In this document: positions 1 through 7,825 of the stretch, one piece after another | Layout: the number at the start of each line of letters is the position of its first letter | How positions within the stretch are numbered: position 1 is the stretch's first letter | Assembly: GCF_000382225.1 (NCBI RefSeq) | Contig: NZ_KB907821.1 | Location: forward strand, 1-61,295 | DNA: 61,295 nt | Direction: 5' to 3' | From: Hymenobacter aerophilus DSM 13606 | Lineage (GTDB): Bacteria > Bacteroidota > Bacteroidia > Cytophagales > Hymenobacteraceae | Notes under the pieces: model-generated | What the model saw: the letters and a program-made list of their open reading frames with translations, nothing else | The model's database searches: none | What the model was told of the DNA's origin: nothing | Translations under genes and position numbers: made by a program

Positions 1-253
1 TGAGCCAAGCCGTTGCCTTTTCCCACACGCCCTTGTCGCGCCAGCGGGCAAAGCGCACGTACACCCGGTGCCAGTGGCCAAACTGCGCCGGCAGGTCCCG
101 CCAGGGAGCTCCCGTGCGGCCCAGCCAAAGCACCGCTTCGACAAATCCGCGCGTGTCGGCAGCGGTGACCCCGCAACTCCCGGCTTGCCCCGGTAACAAA
201 GGAGATAACTCGGCCCACATCTTGTCCGTCAATAGCGTGCGGTCTGCATTCAT
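1..253 (-). CDS. IS5-family transposase, N-terminal part (runs off the window)
   Basis: The reverse strand reads an ATG at 253 and stays open to the window edge (84 codons). The protein begins MNADRTLLTDKMWAELSPLL and continues with RGFVEAVLWLGRTGAPWRDL and FGHWHRVYVRFARW, which is the N-terminal DUF4096-type domain of IS5-family (IS427-like) transposases; the catalytic DDE part would lie outside the window. Just upstream of the start, 277-294 (gagaacagttcctagggg) resembles the end of such an element and holds a CTAG at 288-291, a usual target for this group, so the element edge is probably near 290. Completeness of the transposase cannot be judged here. Confidence 0.85.
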   Translation of the reverse strand, partial: MNADRTLLTDKMWAELSPLLPGQAGSCGVTAADTRGFVEAVLWLGRTGAPWRDLPAQFGHWHRVYVRFARWRDKGVWEKATAWL

Positions 254-387
254 AGTCGATCAACAACTCCGTAATTGAGAACAGTTCCTAGGGGAAAACT
301 AAAAGTGAAAGATTAAAAGGAACCGCCAAATGGTTTCCTTTGACTTTTCAATCCCAACCAAACTTCATTTTCAAGCCTACCAGACTG

Positions 388-897
388 ATGCATACGTCTT
401 CCCTGCAGCAAAACTTTTTGGCAGAACTAAACCACGAGCTGGCCCAAACCCGCAAAACCCTGGAGCGCGTGCCCTTCGAGCAGGCCGACTACCGGCCCCA
501 CCCCAAGAGCATGACGCTGTGGCAGCTGGCCACGCACATCGTCAACCTGCTGGCCTTCAAAACCCTGTTCCTGACCCACGACAACCGCGACTTTCTCGAC
601 CCCAACGGCCCCAAGCCCGGCCCGACGCCCACCAGCAAAGAGGCCCTGCTGGCGCGGTTTGAGGAGTACAGCGCCGTGCTGCGGAAGGAGCTAAGCGCGG
701 CCGACGACGAAAAGCTGACCCGTAACTTCCGGCTGCACCGGGGCGAGCAGACGGTTTTCGAGCAGCCCAAAGGCACGGCCATTCGCCTGATGGGCCTCAA
801 CCACAGCATCCACCACCGCGGCCAGCTCACCGTCTACCTACGCCTGCTCGACATCCCCGTACCCGGCCTCTACGGCCCCAGCGCCGACGAGCAATAG
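388..897 (+). CDS. DinB-family protein
   Basis: A 169-residue protein from the ATG at 388 (MHTSSLQQNFLAEL); an in-frame ATG at 340 would add 16 residues with no family likeness. It shows the four-helix DinB/DUF664 pattern: an N-terminal helix, then MTLWQLATHIVNL near residue 45 with the first metal-binding His, and LNHSIHHRGQLTVYLRLL near residue 140 with the HxxHHRGQ motif. Family members bind a divalent metal and several are thiol-dependent transferases; the substrate here is unknown. It is a single gene between an IS5 end and a terminator at 940-966. A -7-like box TTCCTTTG lies at 335-342. Confidence 0.85.
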   Translation: MHTSSLQQNFLAELNHELAQTRKTLERVPFEQADYRPHPKSMTLWQLATHIVNLLAFKTLFLTHDNRDFLDPNGPKPGPTPTSKEALLARFEEYSAVLRKELSAADDEKLTRNFRLHRGEQTVFEQPKGTAIRLMGLNHSIHHRGQLTVYLRLLDIPVPGLYGPSADEQ

Positions 898-903
898 GCG
901 TAC

Positions 904-940
904 AGCAAGCAAGCAAGCAAGCAAGCAAGTAAGCAAGCAA
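904..940 (+). repeat. (CAAG)n tetranucleotide array
   Basis: About nine near-perfect CAAG units with one CAAGTAAG variant lie directly after the DinB stop codon and before a terminator stem. It is not in a reading frame, so length change would alter only the 3' UTR. Confidence 0.85.
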
Positions 941-966
941 AAGGCGGTCATCAAGACCGCCTTTTG
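940..966 (+). terminator. Rho-independent terminator of the DinB gene
   Basis: Stem AAAAGGCGGTC / GACCGCCTTTT with loop ATCAA. It can work on both strands, so it may also end the convergent amidohydrolase gene (stop at 990). Confidence 0.85.
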
Positions 967-989
967 CATTTGATGAAGCGCTTTGCTAC

Positions 990-2657
990 TTATTTTGCCG
1001 AAAACACCCGCTCGCCCGCAATCCACGTCTGCTGCACTTTGGCGCCGCGGAGCTTTTCGTTGGGGGCTTTGAGCAGGTCGGTGTCGAGCACCACGAAGTC
1101 GGCGGCCATGCCGGGCCGGATGCTGCCCTTTTGCTTTTCCTCGAAAGCGGCGTGGGCGGCCCAGGTGGTCATGCCGCGCAGGGCCTGCTCGCGGGAAATG
1201 GCGTTTTCCATCTGGAAGCCGCCAGCCGGGTAGTTCTTGGCGTCCTGCCGGGCCACGGCCGCGTGGAAACCGAACAGCGGATTAATGTTCTCGACCGGAA
1301 AATCGGAGCCCAGGGCCAGCTGGCCGTATTGCCTGAGCAGCTCGGCGTAGGCGTAGGCCGTTTTCAGGCGCTCGGAGCCCAGCCGCTCGCCGGCCCAGTA
1401 CATGTCGGAGGTGGCGTGGGTGGGCTGCACCGAGGGCACAATGCCGAACTGCCCGAACTTGCCCATATCGGCCGGCGTGATAACCTGGGCGTGCTCGATG
1501 CGCCAGCGCCGGTCTTGCTGCCCCTGCAGCGCCTCGCCGTAGATGTTGAGGATGATGCGGTTGGCCGAGTCGCCGATGGCGTGGGTGTTCATCTGGAACT
1601 TGCTGGCCGCCAGCAGCCGGGCCAGTTCGCGGAACTCCTTTTCGGTGGAGAGCAGGAAGCCGGTTTCCTGGGGCTTATCGGTGTACGGGTGCACCAGGCA
1701 GGCCCCGCGCGAACCCAGCGCCCCATCGGCGTACACTTTAAACGAGTTGACGGTGAGCCGGTCCTTGAAGATGGGGCCGCTTTTGAGGTAGAAATCCTTG
1801 TTCTCCTTGGTGGGGGCCAGCATGGCGTAGAGGCGCACTTTGAGCTTGCCGGCCTGCTGCAGCTGGTCGAGGCGGTCCACGTTGGCCTTTTCCAGGCCCG
1901 CGTCGGCCATGCTGGTCAGGCCCACGGCCAGGCAACGCTGCTGGGCGTCGAGCAGCATGGCTTCGGCCTCTGCCCCGCCCGGCTCCGGTATCTTGCCCGA
2001 GACTAAATCCACGGCGTTATCGACCAGCAAACCCGTCAGCCGGCCCTTCGCGTCCTTGGTAATCGTGCCGCCGCTGATGGGCGTGCGGGCCGTAACACCG
2101 GCCAGATCCAGGGCCTTTTGGTTCACGAGGGCCGCGTGGCCATCCACCCGCACGATGAACACCGGCGTGTTCGGAAACAAGGCGTCGAGCGTGTCTTTGG
2201 TGGGGAACTGCTTGCCGGGCCAGTCGTTCTGGTCCCAGCCGCGGCCGGTGAGCCAGGCCGCCTGCGGGTACTGCTGCCGCTGCTGGCTCAGCTTACCCAC
2301 CACCTCGGGCCACGAGTTGGTCCCGCCCAGGTCGGCGTCGCGCAAACCCAGGCCGTAGCGGTAGAAGTGGCAGTGCGCGTCGTAGAAGCCCGGGTAGATG
2401 AACTGCCCGTCCGCGTCTACTTCCTGCTTCGCCGCAAACTGTCCGCGCAACTCGTCGGCCGTGCCCACGCCCACAAACTTGCCATCCTTCACTGCAAACG
2501 CCCGCGCCGTGCTAAACGCCGAATCGACAGTGTAGACTGTGGCGTTGTACACGAGCAAATCGGCCGGCTGGCGGTTACCGCCTGAATTGGATTGGCAAGC
2601 GTTGAAACCGGCTGCCAGCAGCGGCAGGGCAAGAACTGAGTAGGAGGTAAGGCGCAT
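990..2657 (-). CDS. Amidohydrolase family 3 lipoprotein (YtcJ-like)
   Basis: A 555-residue metal-dependent hydrolase. The N-terminus is a signal peptide ending in a probable lipobox (GFNAC, Cys21), so the enzyme is likely anchored in the cell envelope. The metal site of amidohydrolases is visible: DAHCH at 93-97 in FYDAHCHFYRYG, a later NTHAIGDSANR, and LALGSDFPVE with the final Asp near residue 455. Length and layout (composite beta domain at both ends around the barrel) fit YtcJ-type exoenzyme-like hydrolases, whose substrates are mostly undefined. It is a single gene; a -7-like TATCTTGC box reads on this strand at about 2698-2706. The start codon ATG at 2657 precedes a good signal peptide. 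Confidence 0.9.
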   Translation of the reverse strand: MRLTSYSVLALPLLAAGFNACQSNSGGNRQPADLLVYNATVYTVDSAFSTARAFAVKDGKFVGVGTADELRGQFAAKQEVDADGQFIYPGFYDAHCHFYRYGLGLRDADLGGTNSWPEVVGKLSQQRQQYPQAAWLTGRGWDQNDWPGKQFPTKDTLDALFPNTPVFIVRVDGHAALVNQKALDLAGVTARTPISGGTITKDAKGRLTGLLVDNAVDLVSGKIPEPGGAEAEAMLLDAQQRCLAVGLTSMADAGLEKANVDRLDQLQQAGKLKVRLYAMLAPTKENKDFYLKSGPIFKDRLTVNSFKVYADGALGSRGACLVHPYTDKPQETGFLLSTEKEFRELARLLAASKFQMNTHAIGDSANRIILNIYGEALQGQQDRRWRIEHAQVITPADMGKFGQFGIVPSVQPTHATSDMYWAGERLGSERLKTAYAYAELLRQYGQLALGSDFPVENINPLFGFHAAVARQDAKNYPAGGFQMENAISREQALRGMTTWAAHAAFEEKQKGSIRPGMAADFVVLDTDLLKAPNEKLRGAKVQQTWIAGERVFSAK

Positions 2658-2717
2658 AAGGGAGCGGGCGGGAGGTGAAGTATTGGCGAGTTCGATGGCA
2701 AGATAAGCGAAGCTAAA

Positions 2718-2879
2718 TAGAGGCTAAAAAACTAGCTCCCCTCCTCGGATGAGGAGGGGCTGGGGGTGGTTGACGATGCCTGAACGATTACTAGAAACTA
2801 GCTCTAAAAACCGTTCAAATATTTCAACCACCCCCAACCCCTCCTCATCTGAGGAGGGGAGCTAGCTTTTTAGCCTCTA
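2718..2879. repeat. 162-bp intergenic inverted repeat
   Basis: Left arm 2718-2773 and right arm 2824-2879 are complementary over about 55 bp (outer end TAGAGGCTAAAAA). Each arm also holds its own small palindrome, cccctcctc/gaggagggg. The element fills the gap between two genes on the reverse strand; the right arm ends 10 bases from the AMP nucleosidase stop codon. Confidence 0.9.
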
Positions 2880-2889
2880 AAGGCCGCGC

Positions 2890-3663
2890 CTAATCGAAGC
2901 GCATGTGCTTTACCGACTCGCCGGAATTTTTCAGCTCCAGCAGCGACTCGATGCCGATTTTCAGGTGGTTCAGCACGTAGCCGGCGGTTACTTTCTTGTC
3001 GCTCTCCGACGTTTTCACGCCTTCGGGCGTCATCGGGTTGTCGCTCACCAGCAGCAGCGCGCCGTGCGGAATGCCGTTGACGAAGCCCACGGTGAAGATG
3101 GTGGCCGTTTCCATGTCCACGGCCATGGCGCGCACCTGGCGCAGGTACTCCTTGAAGTTCTCGTCGTGCTCCCACACGCGGCGGTTGGTGGTGTACACCG
3201 TGCCGGTCCAGTAGTCCATCTCGTACTTCTTGATCATGCTGCTCACCGCCCGCTGCAGGCGGAAGGAGGGCAGGGCCGGAATTTCGGCCGGCAGGTAGTC
3301 GTCGGAGGTACCCTCGCCCCGGATGGCGGCGATGGGCAGAATCAGGTCGCCGAGCTTGGTGTTGGATTTCAGGCCGCCGCATTTGCCCAGAAACAGGGCC
3401 GCCTTGGGCTTGATGGCCGAAAGCAGGTCCATGACGGTGGCCGCCATCGGCGAGCCCATGCCGAAGTTGATGATGGTGATGCCGTTGGCCGTGGCCGTTT
3501 GCATGGGCTTGTCGAGGCCGCGCACTTCGGTGCCGAACTGCTCGGCAAACATGCTCACGTAGTTCGCAAAGTTGGTCAGCAGAATGTACTGGCCGAACTC
3601 ATTCAATTCGACGCCGGTGTAGCGCGGCAGCCAGTTTTCAACAATGTCAGCTTTGGTTTTCAT
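2890..3663 (-). CDS. amn: AMP nucleosidase (short Bacteroidota type)
   Basis: A 257-residue protein of the PNP/UDP phosphorylase superfamily. Known members split AMP to adenine and ribose 5-phosphate. Visible features are FGTEVRGLDKPMQ, the phosphate/ribose loop INFGMGSPMAATVMD at about 65-80, LFLGKCGGLK, and the ribose-binding MAVDMETATIF motif at about 185 with the conserved ME. The length matches the single-domain Bacteroidota form, not the ~480-residue enterobacterial Amn. It begins at ATG 3663 and is followed by the 2718-2879 inverted repeat. It stands alone, so regulation cannot be read from context. Confidence 0.93.
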   Translation of the reverse strand: MKTKADIVENWLPRYTGVELNEFGQYILLTNFANYVSMFAEQFGTEVRGLDKPMQTATANGITIINFGMGSPMAATVMDLLSAIKPKAALFLGKCGGLKSNTKLGDLILPIAAIRGEGTSDDYLPAEIPALPSFRLQRAVSSMIKKYEMDYWTGTVYTTNRRVWEHDENFKEYLRQVRAMAVDMETATIFTVGFVNGIPHGALLLVSDNPMTPEGVKTSESDKKVTAGYVLNHLKIGIESLLELKNSGESVKHMRFD

Positions 3664-3831
3664 ACGAAAGGGTTAGGGTTGCGAAGGATAAGGTTACACC
3701 GAAACCGGCAGCGGCGTCGGGCAGCGGCCGGCGCGTTCGGCCGGAAAAGGGTAGGTACAAAAAAGCCGTCGGTACCCACAGAAAGCGGGTTCGACGGCAC
3801 GGAATGAAAAGCGGGAGAGACCCCGGGGCCG

Positions 3832-3839
3832 TACCTTTG
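3832..3839 (+). promoter_or_regulatory. -7 box (TACCTTTG) of the HsdR_N gene
   Basis: An exact TAnnTTTG element, the -7 box of the Bacteroidota primary sigma factor, six bases before the ATG at 3846. It fixes the start codon and implies a very short or absent 5' UTR. No clear -33 TTG is seen at the usual distance. Confidence 0.6.
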
Positions 3840-3845
3840 GAGGTG

Positions 3846-4292
3846 ATGCAAGAGCTGAACCTGCCGCCTTTCGATGCCAAAGTTACACAAAGCGGCGAAA
3901 ATCTACTAATCTGGGATGTGCTGCGCCGCCGCCACGTGGTGCTCACGCCCGAGGAATGGGTGCGCCAACATCTGGTGCACTACCTCATCAACCACCGCGG
4001 CTACCCCAAAGGGCTGCTGAGCCTGGAGCGCGGCCACCAGTACAACCAGCGCCAGAAACGCACCGACCTGCTGGCCCTCGACGCCACCGGCCAGCCGCTG
4101 CTGCTGGTCGAGTGCAAGCGTCCCACCGTGCCCATCACGCCGGCAGTAGCCCACCAGATTGCCACCTATAACCTCACCATCGGCGCCCCGCTGCTGCTAC
4201 TCAGCAACGGCCTGGAACACTACTGCTGGCGCGTGGACGCCATAAACCGCACCAACGAGCGGCTTAGCGAGGTGCCGGCCTTTGGCTGTTAG
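3846..4292 (+). CDS. Stand-alone type I restriction HsdR N-terminal-domain protein
   Basis: A 148-residue protein starting MQELNLPPF at the ATG at 3846, which fits both the family start and the promoter; an upstream ATG at 3804 lies before the -7 box. It has the HSDR_N_2 pattern: YLINHRGYPKGL, then RTDLLALD about residue 82 and LLVECKRPTVPI about residue 97, together the D...ExK of a PD-(D/E)XK nuclease fold, followed by HQIATYNLTIGAPLLLLSNG. There is no hsdM, hsdS or helicase nearby, so it is not a type I restriction system; such small proteins are common in Bacteroidota and their role is unknown. The stop TAG falls inside a TGTTAGCTG repeat word. Confidence 0.88.
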   Translation: MQELNLPPFDAKVTQSGENLLIWDVLRRRHVVLTPEEWVRQHLVHYLINHRGYPKGLLSLERGHQYNQRQKRTDLLALDATGQPLLLVECKRPTVPITPAVAHQIATYNLTIGAPLLLLSNGLEHYCWRVDAINRTNERLSEVPAFGC

Positions 4293-4300
4293 CTGAAAGT

Positions 4301-4397
4301 ACGTCATTCAGAGCGCAGCGAAGAATCTCGCGTGCTGACGTTCAGTTACCATTACAACGTCAGCTTGCGAGATTCTTCGCTGCGCTCTGAATGACGT
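4301..4397. repeat. Hairpin element H1 (GTCAT-family)
   Basis: Left arm 4301-4342 and right arm 4356-4397 pair over about 42 bp with loop CAGTTACCATTAC. The outer part reads acgtcattcagagcgcagcg, the inner part GAAGAATCTCGCGTGCTGACG. It lies between two convergent genes. Confidence 0.92.
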
Positions 4398-4399
4398 TC

Positions 4400-4455
4400 A
4401 TTCAGCTAACAGCTAACAGCTAACAGCTAACAGCTAACAGCTAACAGCTAACAGC
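4400..4455. repeat. (AGCTAAC)n heptamer array
   Basis: Eight or so tandem copies of AGCTAAC directly after H1. The array runs into the 3' end of bioF: the last bioF codons (ELLAVSC then TAG) are written in the reverse-strand word AGCTGTT. Confidence 0.9.
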
Positions 4456-5582
4456 TCAGAAGCCAGCGCGTCGATTTCAGCTTCGGTGTTGAAGGAATGC
4501 ACGATAAGGCGGAGCCGTTCGGTGCCGGCGGGCACGGTGGGCGCCACAATGGGGCGCACGTCGAATCCGGCGGTTTGGGCGGCGGCGGCTAGGGCGCGCA
4601 CGGCGGCGGGGCCGGGGTTTTGGGTGAAGAAAACCGGGTGGATAACGTGGCTGCCGGCTGGCACGTGCAGGCCGGGCACGGCGTTGAGCGTGGCTTTCAG
4701 ATAGTCGGAAAGCTGGAAGAGCTGCTCCCGCGCCGTTTGCAAATCGGGCAGCAGCGCGTAGGCCGCCGCGAGGCTGGCTACCGTGACTGGCGGAAGGGCG
4801 GTGGTATAGATGAACGGCCGGCTGAAATTGAGCAGGTAGTCGCGCAGCAAAGCCGAGCCAGCCACGGCGGCCCCTTGGCTGCCCAGGGCTTTGCCGAAGG
4901 TGAGAATGCGGGCAAACACTGCATTTTCGAGCCCCAGCGCCGCTACCAGCCCTTCGCCCCGCGGGCCATACAGGCCGTTGGTATGCGCCTCATCCACCAC
5001 CAGATGCAGGCCCAGGCGCTGGCAGAGCGCCGCCAGCTCCGGCAGCGGGGCCACGTCGCCATCCATCGAGTACAGCGCCTCCACGGCGACGAACACCGCG
5101 CCGGTGGCGCGGGTGGCCTTGTGCTCCAGGTCGGCCAAATCGTTATGGCGGAAACTCCAGGCGGTGGCCGGCGTGGCCCGGATGCCGTCCTTGACGGAGG
5201 CGTGGCTGGCTTCGTCGTAGAGAATCGTGTCGCCGCGGCGGGGTACGGCCCCGAAGAAGCCCAGGTTGGCCGCGTAGCCCGAGTTGAAGAGCAGCGCCGC
5301 CTCGGCCCCGTGGAAGTGCGCCAGCTGGGTTTCGAGGGCCTCGGCGGCCTGCGAGTTGCCGGTGAGCAGGCGCGAGCCGGTGCTGCCGGCCGGCAGCTGA
5401 GCCGCCTGCTGCCCGGCCGCCAGTACCCGCGGGTGGCGGCTCAGGCCCAGGTAGTCGTTGGAGCTGAAATCGACGAGGCCGGGCGCGGGCGGGGCCGGCA
5501 GGCGGCGGCGGGTGCCCGCCGCCTCGCGCCGGGCCAGTTCGGCGGCCAGGCGCTGGTGCAGCAGAGAAGAAGAGGCCGGCAT
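4434..5582 (-). CDS. bioF: 8-amino-7-oxononanoate synthase
   Basis: A 382-residue PLP enzyme of the alpha-oxoamine synthase family, making 8-amino-7-oxononanoate from pimeloyl thioester and L-alanine in biotin synthesis. Seen: SSNDYLGLSRHP near 45, GSTGSRLLTGN near 70, DEASHASVKDG near 128, the PLP-pyridine Asp in VVDEAHTNGLYG near 198, and the Schiff-base Lys in LTFGKALGSQGA near 231. ATG at 5582 is preferred; a GTG two codons upstream is possible. It lies 15 bases after an 87-residue gene, so the two are probably co-transcribed. The extreme C-terminus is encoded by the heptamer array. Confidence 0.94.
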   Translation of the reverse strand: MPASSSLLHQRLAAELARREAAGTRRRLPAPPAPGLVDFSSNDYLGLSRHPRVLAAGQQAAQLPAGSTGSRLLTGNSQAAEALETQLAHFHGAEAALLFNSGYAANLGFFGAVPRRGDTILYDEASHASVKDGIRATPATAWSFRHNDLADLEHKATRATGAVFVAVEALYSMDGDVAPLPELAALCQRLGLHLVVDEAHTNGLYGPRGEGLVAALGLENAVFARILTFGKALGSQGAAVAGSALLRDYLLNFSRPFIYTTALPPVTVASLAAAYALLPDLQTAREQLFQLSDYLKATLNAVPGLHVPAGSHVIHPVFFTQNPGPAAVRALAAAAQTAGFDVRPIVAPTVPAGTERLRLIVHSFNTEAEIDALASELLAVSC

Positions 5583-5597
5583 CAACACAGCAGAAGA

Positions 5598-5861
5598 CTA
5601 CACCTCGAACCGGCCCGCCGAGAGCCACACGCTGCCATCCTGCCCGAAGGTGCGGGCGCTGATAACCAGCCATTCCGAGTCCACCTCCACCCGGTCGCCG
5701 ACGGCGGGCAGCACGCCGTGGCGCTGCATCACCAAGCTCAGCGCCGCCCCGATTTTGTCTTCCAGCTCCGAAATCAGCTCGTGCGCCTCGCGGGCCTCGT
5801 GCTGCTGGCGGATGCTTTCGGCGTAGATGTGGTCGAGGTTCAGGTCGAAGGGAATTTCCAT
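5598..5861 (-). CDS. Unknown 87-residue protein in the biotin block
   Basis: Not recognised. Begins MEIPFDLNLDHIYAESIRQQ; residues 10-50 are a charged, probably helical stretch (REAHELISELEDKIGAALSLVM) and 52-87 look like a small beta unit (VGDRVEVDSEWLVISARTF). No signal peptide, Cys pair or membrane segment. It sits between bioB (separated by a terminator) and bioF (15 bases downstream, same strand), so it is likely translated from the bioF message. A biotin-related role is only a guess from position. Confidence 0.6.
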   Translation of the reverse strand: MEIPFDLNLDHIYAESIRQQHEAREAHELISELEDKIGAALSLVMQRHGVLPAVGDRVEVDSEWLVISARTFGQDGSVWLSAGRFEV

Positions 5862-5883
5862 AGGAAGTAGGAAGTCGAGAAGA

Positions 5884-5917
5884 AAAAAACCGTGTCATGC
5901 CAGGCATAACACGGTTT
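5884..5917 (-). terminator. Terminator after bioB
   Basis: On the reverse strand the stem AAACCGTGTTATGCC / GGCATGACACGGTTT is followed by a run of T. It separates bioB from the 87-residue gene and bioF, so bioF expression needs read-through or its own promoter. Confidence 0.85.
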
Positions 5918-5935
5918 GGTGTAGTAGTTCAGCGC

Positions 5936-6946
5936 TTACGCCTCCACTGTGGCCGCTGCGGGCTGGCGGCCGAGCACCGTGGCGCCCTCGGGCACATCCT
6001 TGAACGACTTGCGGGGCTTGAGGCCGAGCAGGGCGAACATCTGCTGGTCGGCGTCGAAGTCGGGGTTGGGGGTAGTCAGCAGCTTCTCGCCCGAGAAGAT
6101 GGAGTTGGCACCGGCCAGAAAGCACAGGGCCTGCTCGGTAACGGGCATTTCCTGGCGGCCGGCCGAGAGGCGCACCATGGTGTGGGGCATCAGAATGCGG
6201 GCGGTGGCAATCATGCGCAGCATTTCCCACACGCTCACGCGGGGCTGCTCGGCCAGGGGCGTGCCTTCTACGGGCACCAGGGCGTTTACGGGTACGCTTT
6301 CGGGGTGGGCAGGCAGCGTGGCCAGCGTGTGCAGCATGGCCACGCGGTCCTCGTCGGTTTCGCCCAGGCCGATGATGCCGCCCGAGCAGACCGAAATACC
6401 GGCCTTGCGCACGTGCTCCAGCGTGTTCAGCCGGTCATCGTAGGTGCGCGTCGTGATGATGTCGTCGTAGTGCTCGCGGCTGGTGTCGAGGTTGTGGTTG
6501 TAGGCGTAGAGGCCGGCCGCTTTCAGGCGCTCGGCCTGGTACTCGTTCAGCATCCCGAGGGTGCAGCATACTTCCAGGCCCAGGCCATTCACCTGCTCCA
6601 CCATGCCCAATACGCGGTCGAAGTCGCGGTTGTCGCGGATTTCGCGCCAGGCGGCGCCCATGCAGAAACGGGTGGAGCCGGCGTCGCGGGCGCGCTGGGC
6701 CGAGGCCAGCACTTCGGCGTCGGGCAGCAGCTTGTGGGCCTGCACTCCCGTGTGGTAGCGGGCGGCCTGGGGGCAGTAGGCGCAGTCTTCGGGGCAGCCG
6801 CCGGTTTTCACGCTCAGCAGGGTGCACACCTGCACTTCGCCGGTGGCCTGGGTTTGGGCGTGGATGGCGGCCGCCTGCGAAACGAGTTCCAGCACGGGCT
6901 GATGATAAATGGCTTCTACTTCGGCAAGGGTCCAGTCGGTACGCAT
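5936..6946 (-). CDS. bioB: Biotin synthase
   Basis: A 336-residue radical-SAM enzyme that inserts sulphur into dethiobiotin. The [4Fe-4S] triad is Cys51, Cys55 and Cys58 in [14 protein letters not shown]. Also seen are the SAM-site region [14 protein letters not shown], and C-terminal [32 protein letters not shown] typical of BioB with the Arg/His ligands of the [2Fe-2S] cluster region. ATG at 6946 gives the usual start [10 protein letters not shown]. It has its own terminator at 5884-5917. A TATCTTGC-type -7 box reads on this strand near 7053-7060. bioA, bioC and bioD are not in the window. Confidence 0.96.
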   Translation of the reverse strand: MRTDWTLAEVEAIYHQPVLELVSQAAAIHAQTQATGEVQVCTLLSVKTGGCPEDCAYCPQAARYHTGVQAHKLLPDAEVLASAQRARDAGSTRFCMGAAWREIRDNRDFDRVLGMVEQVNGLGLEVCCTLGMLNEYQAERLKAAGLYAYNHNLDTSREHYDDIITTRTYDDRLNTLEHVRKAGISVCSGGIIGLGETDEDRVAMLHTLATLPAHPESVPVNALVPVEGTPLAEQPRVSVWEMLRMIATARILMPHTMVRLSAGRQEMPVTEQALCFLAGANSIFSGEKLLTTPNPDFDADQQMFALLGLKPRKSFKDVPEGATVLGRQPAAATVEA

Positions 6947-6952
6947 ATTCTG

Positions 6953-7050
6953 AGCTATTAGCGGTTAGCTGATAGCTGCCAGCTTCCGGGGCGGGGCTGT
7001 CGGGCAGAGCGCCAACAGCCACCAGCGCGCGGCTAACAGCTAAAATGTAG
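6953..7050. repeat. Inverted word array (GTTAGCT type) upstream of bioB
   Basis: Words gagctattagcggttagctg on the left and ggctaacagctaaaatgtag on the right are loosely complementary and match the AGCTAAC word family seen at 4400, 27120 and 29770. It fills most of the bioB leader. Confidence 0.6.
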
Positions 7051-7105
7051 CCGCAAGATACTCAGCGGCGCCAGAGTATCGCTGCTTATCCGACGAAGGC
7101 AGCGC

Positions 7106-7543
7106 CTACTCGGCGTTGAACCGGTTTTCCGGGGCCGGGGCGGCGGGCTGGTCGGGGCGGGCGTCGCGGGTGTTTTTCTGCACGGCAATGGCGGCAAACA
7201 GGCTCAGCAGAAACGACATGGCGTAAAAGCCCTTCTCGCTGAGCGTGAGCGTAGCGTTCCACAGGCCCACCGCCAGCAGGGCAATGGCGAGGATGGTGGA
7301 AAACCAGCTCAGGCCGTAATAGATGGTGGTTACGGGAATGCCGTCGAGCTGGTCGCGCACCGATTTCTGGAGCGAAATGGCCGAAAACAGCCCGTACATC
7401 AGAATGGTGAAGTAGTAGCCTTTCTCGTTGAGCAGCATTTCCGCGTTCCAGAGGCCGATAATGAAAGCGGCCATACCGGCGAGCAGGGCAAACCAGGAGG
7501 CGGCAACGAAGGCATTGGAGGGCTTGGCAAGGGGAGCGTTCAT
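7106..7543 (-). CDS. YiaA/YiaB-type inner membrane protein
   Basis: A 145-residue membrane protein starting at ATG 7543 (MNAPLAKPSNAFVAASW). It holds two copies of a YiaAB unit, each with two membrane segments: FALLAGMAAFIIGLWNAEM ... YYFTILMYGLFSAISLQKSVRD and, about 65 residues later, STILAIALLAVGLWNATL ... FYAMSFLLSLFAAIAVQKNTRD. The repeated GLWNA and lsEKGfY words mark the duplication. The function of the family is unknown. An upstream extension to 7705 in the same frame has no start and is not likely coding. A TATGTTTG box lies on this strand at 7602-7609. Confidence 0.88.
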   Translation of the reverse strand: MNAPLAKPSNAFVAASWFALLAGMAAFIIGLWNAEMLLNEKGYYFTILMYGLFSAISLQKSVRDQLDGIPVTTIYYGLSWFSTILAIALLAVGLWNATLTLSEKGFYAMSFLLSLFAAIAVQKNTRDARPDQPAAPAPENRFNAE

Positions 7544-7825
7544 GGCAGTTGGTGGTAAAGAGGTGGAGAGAGCAAGGCCGGCGGCTACCCGTCCGACACC
7601 CCAAACATACGCGCCTCCCTCAGCCCGGTGGCCCCAAGGTTCACCCAAATCAGACTTTACATAAACGACCGAAAACCTACTTGCATTCGAGGTGTAAAAC
7701 CACAAATATGGCTATCAGGGCGATTTCGGCAGGATATGATGAATAAGTGTCTGACTGGATATTGGCGGTTAATCAGACATCTTGACGACTCAAAAACAAT
7801 GTAACCGCCAACGCAATTCGGGCGC
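7544..7825. other. Intergenic region, promoter only
   Basis: A gap of 282 bases between two reverse-strand genes. Besides the TATGTTTG box at 7602-7609 for the YiaA-like gene I see no gene, RNA motif or strong hairpin; it is less GC-rich from 7660 to 7800. Confidence 0.5.

Noticed and set aside
3846..4292. Type I restriction-modification system
   Set aside because: Only the N-terminal nuclease-fold domain is present; no hsdM, hsdS or helicase motor nearby.
4301..4456. CRISPR array
   Set aside because: Repeats are either hairpin arms or contiguous heptamers; there are no equal-length spacers and no cas genes.
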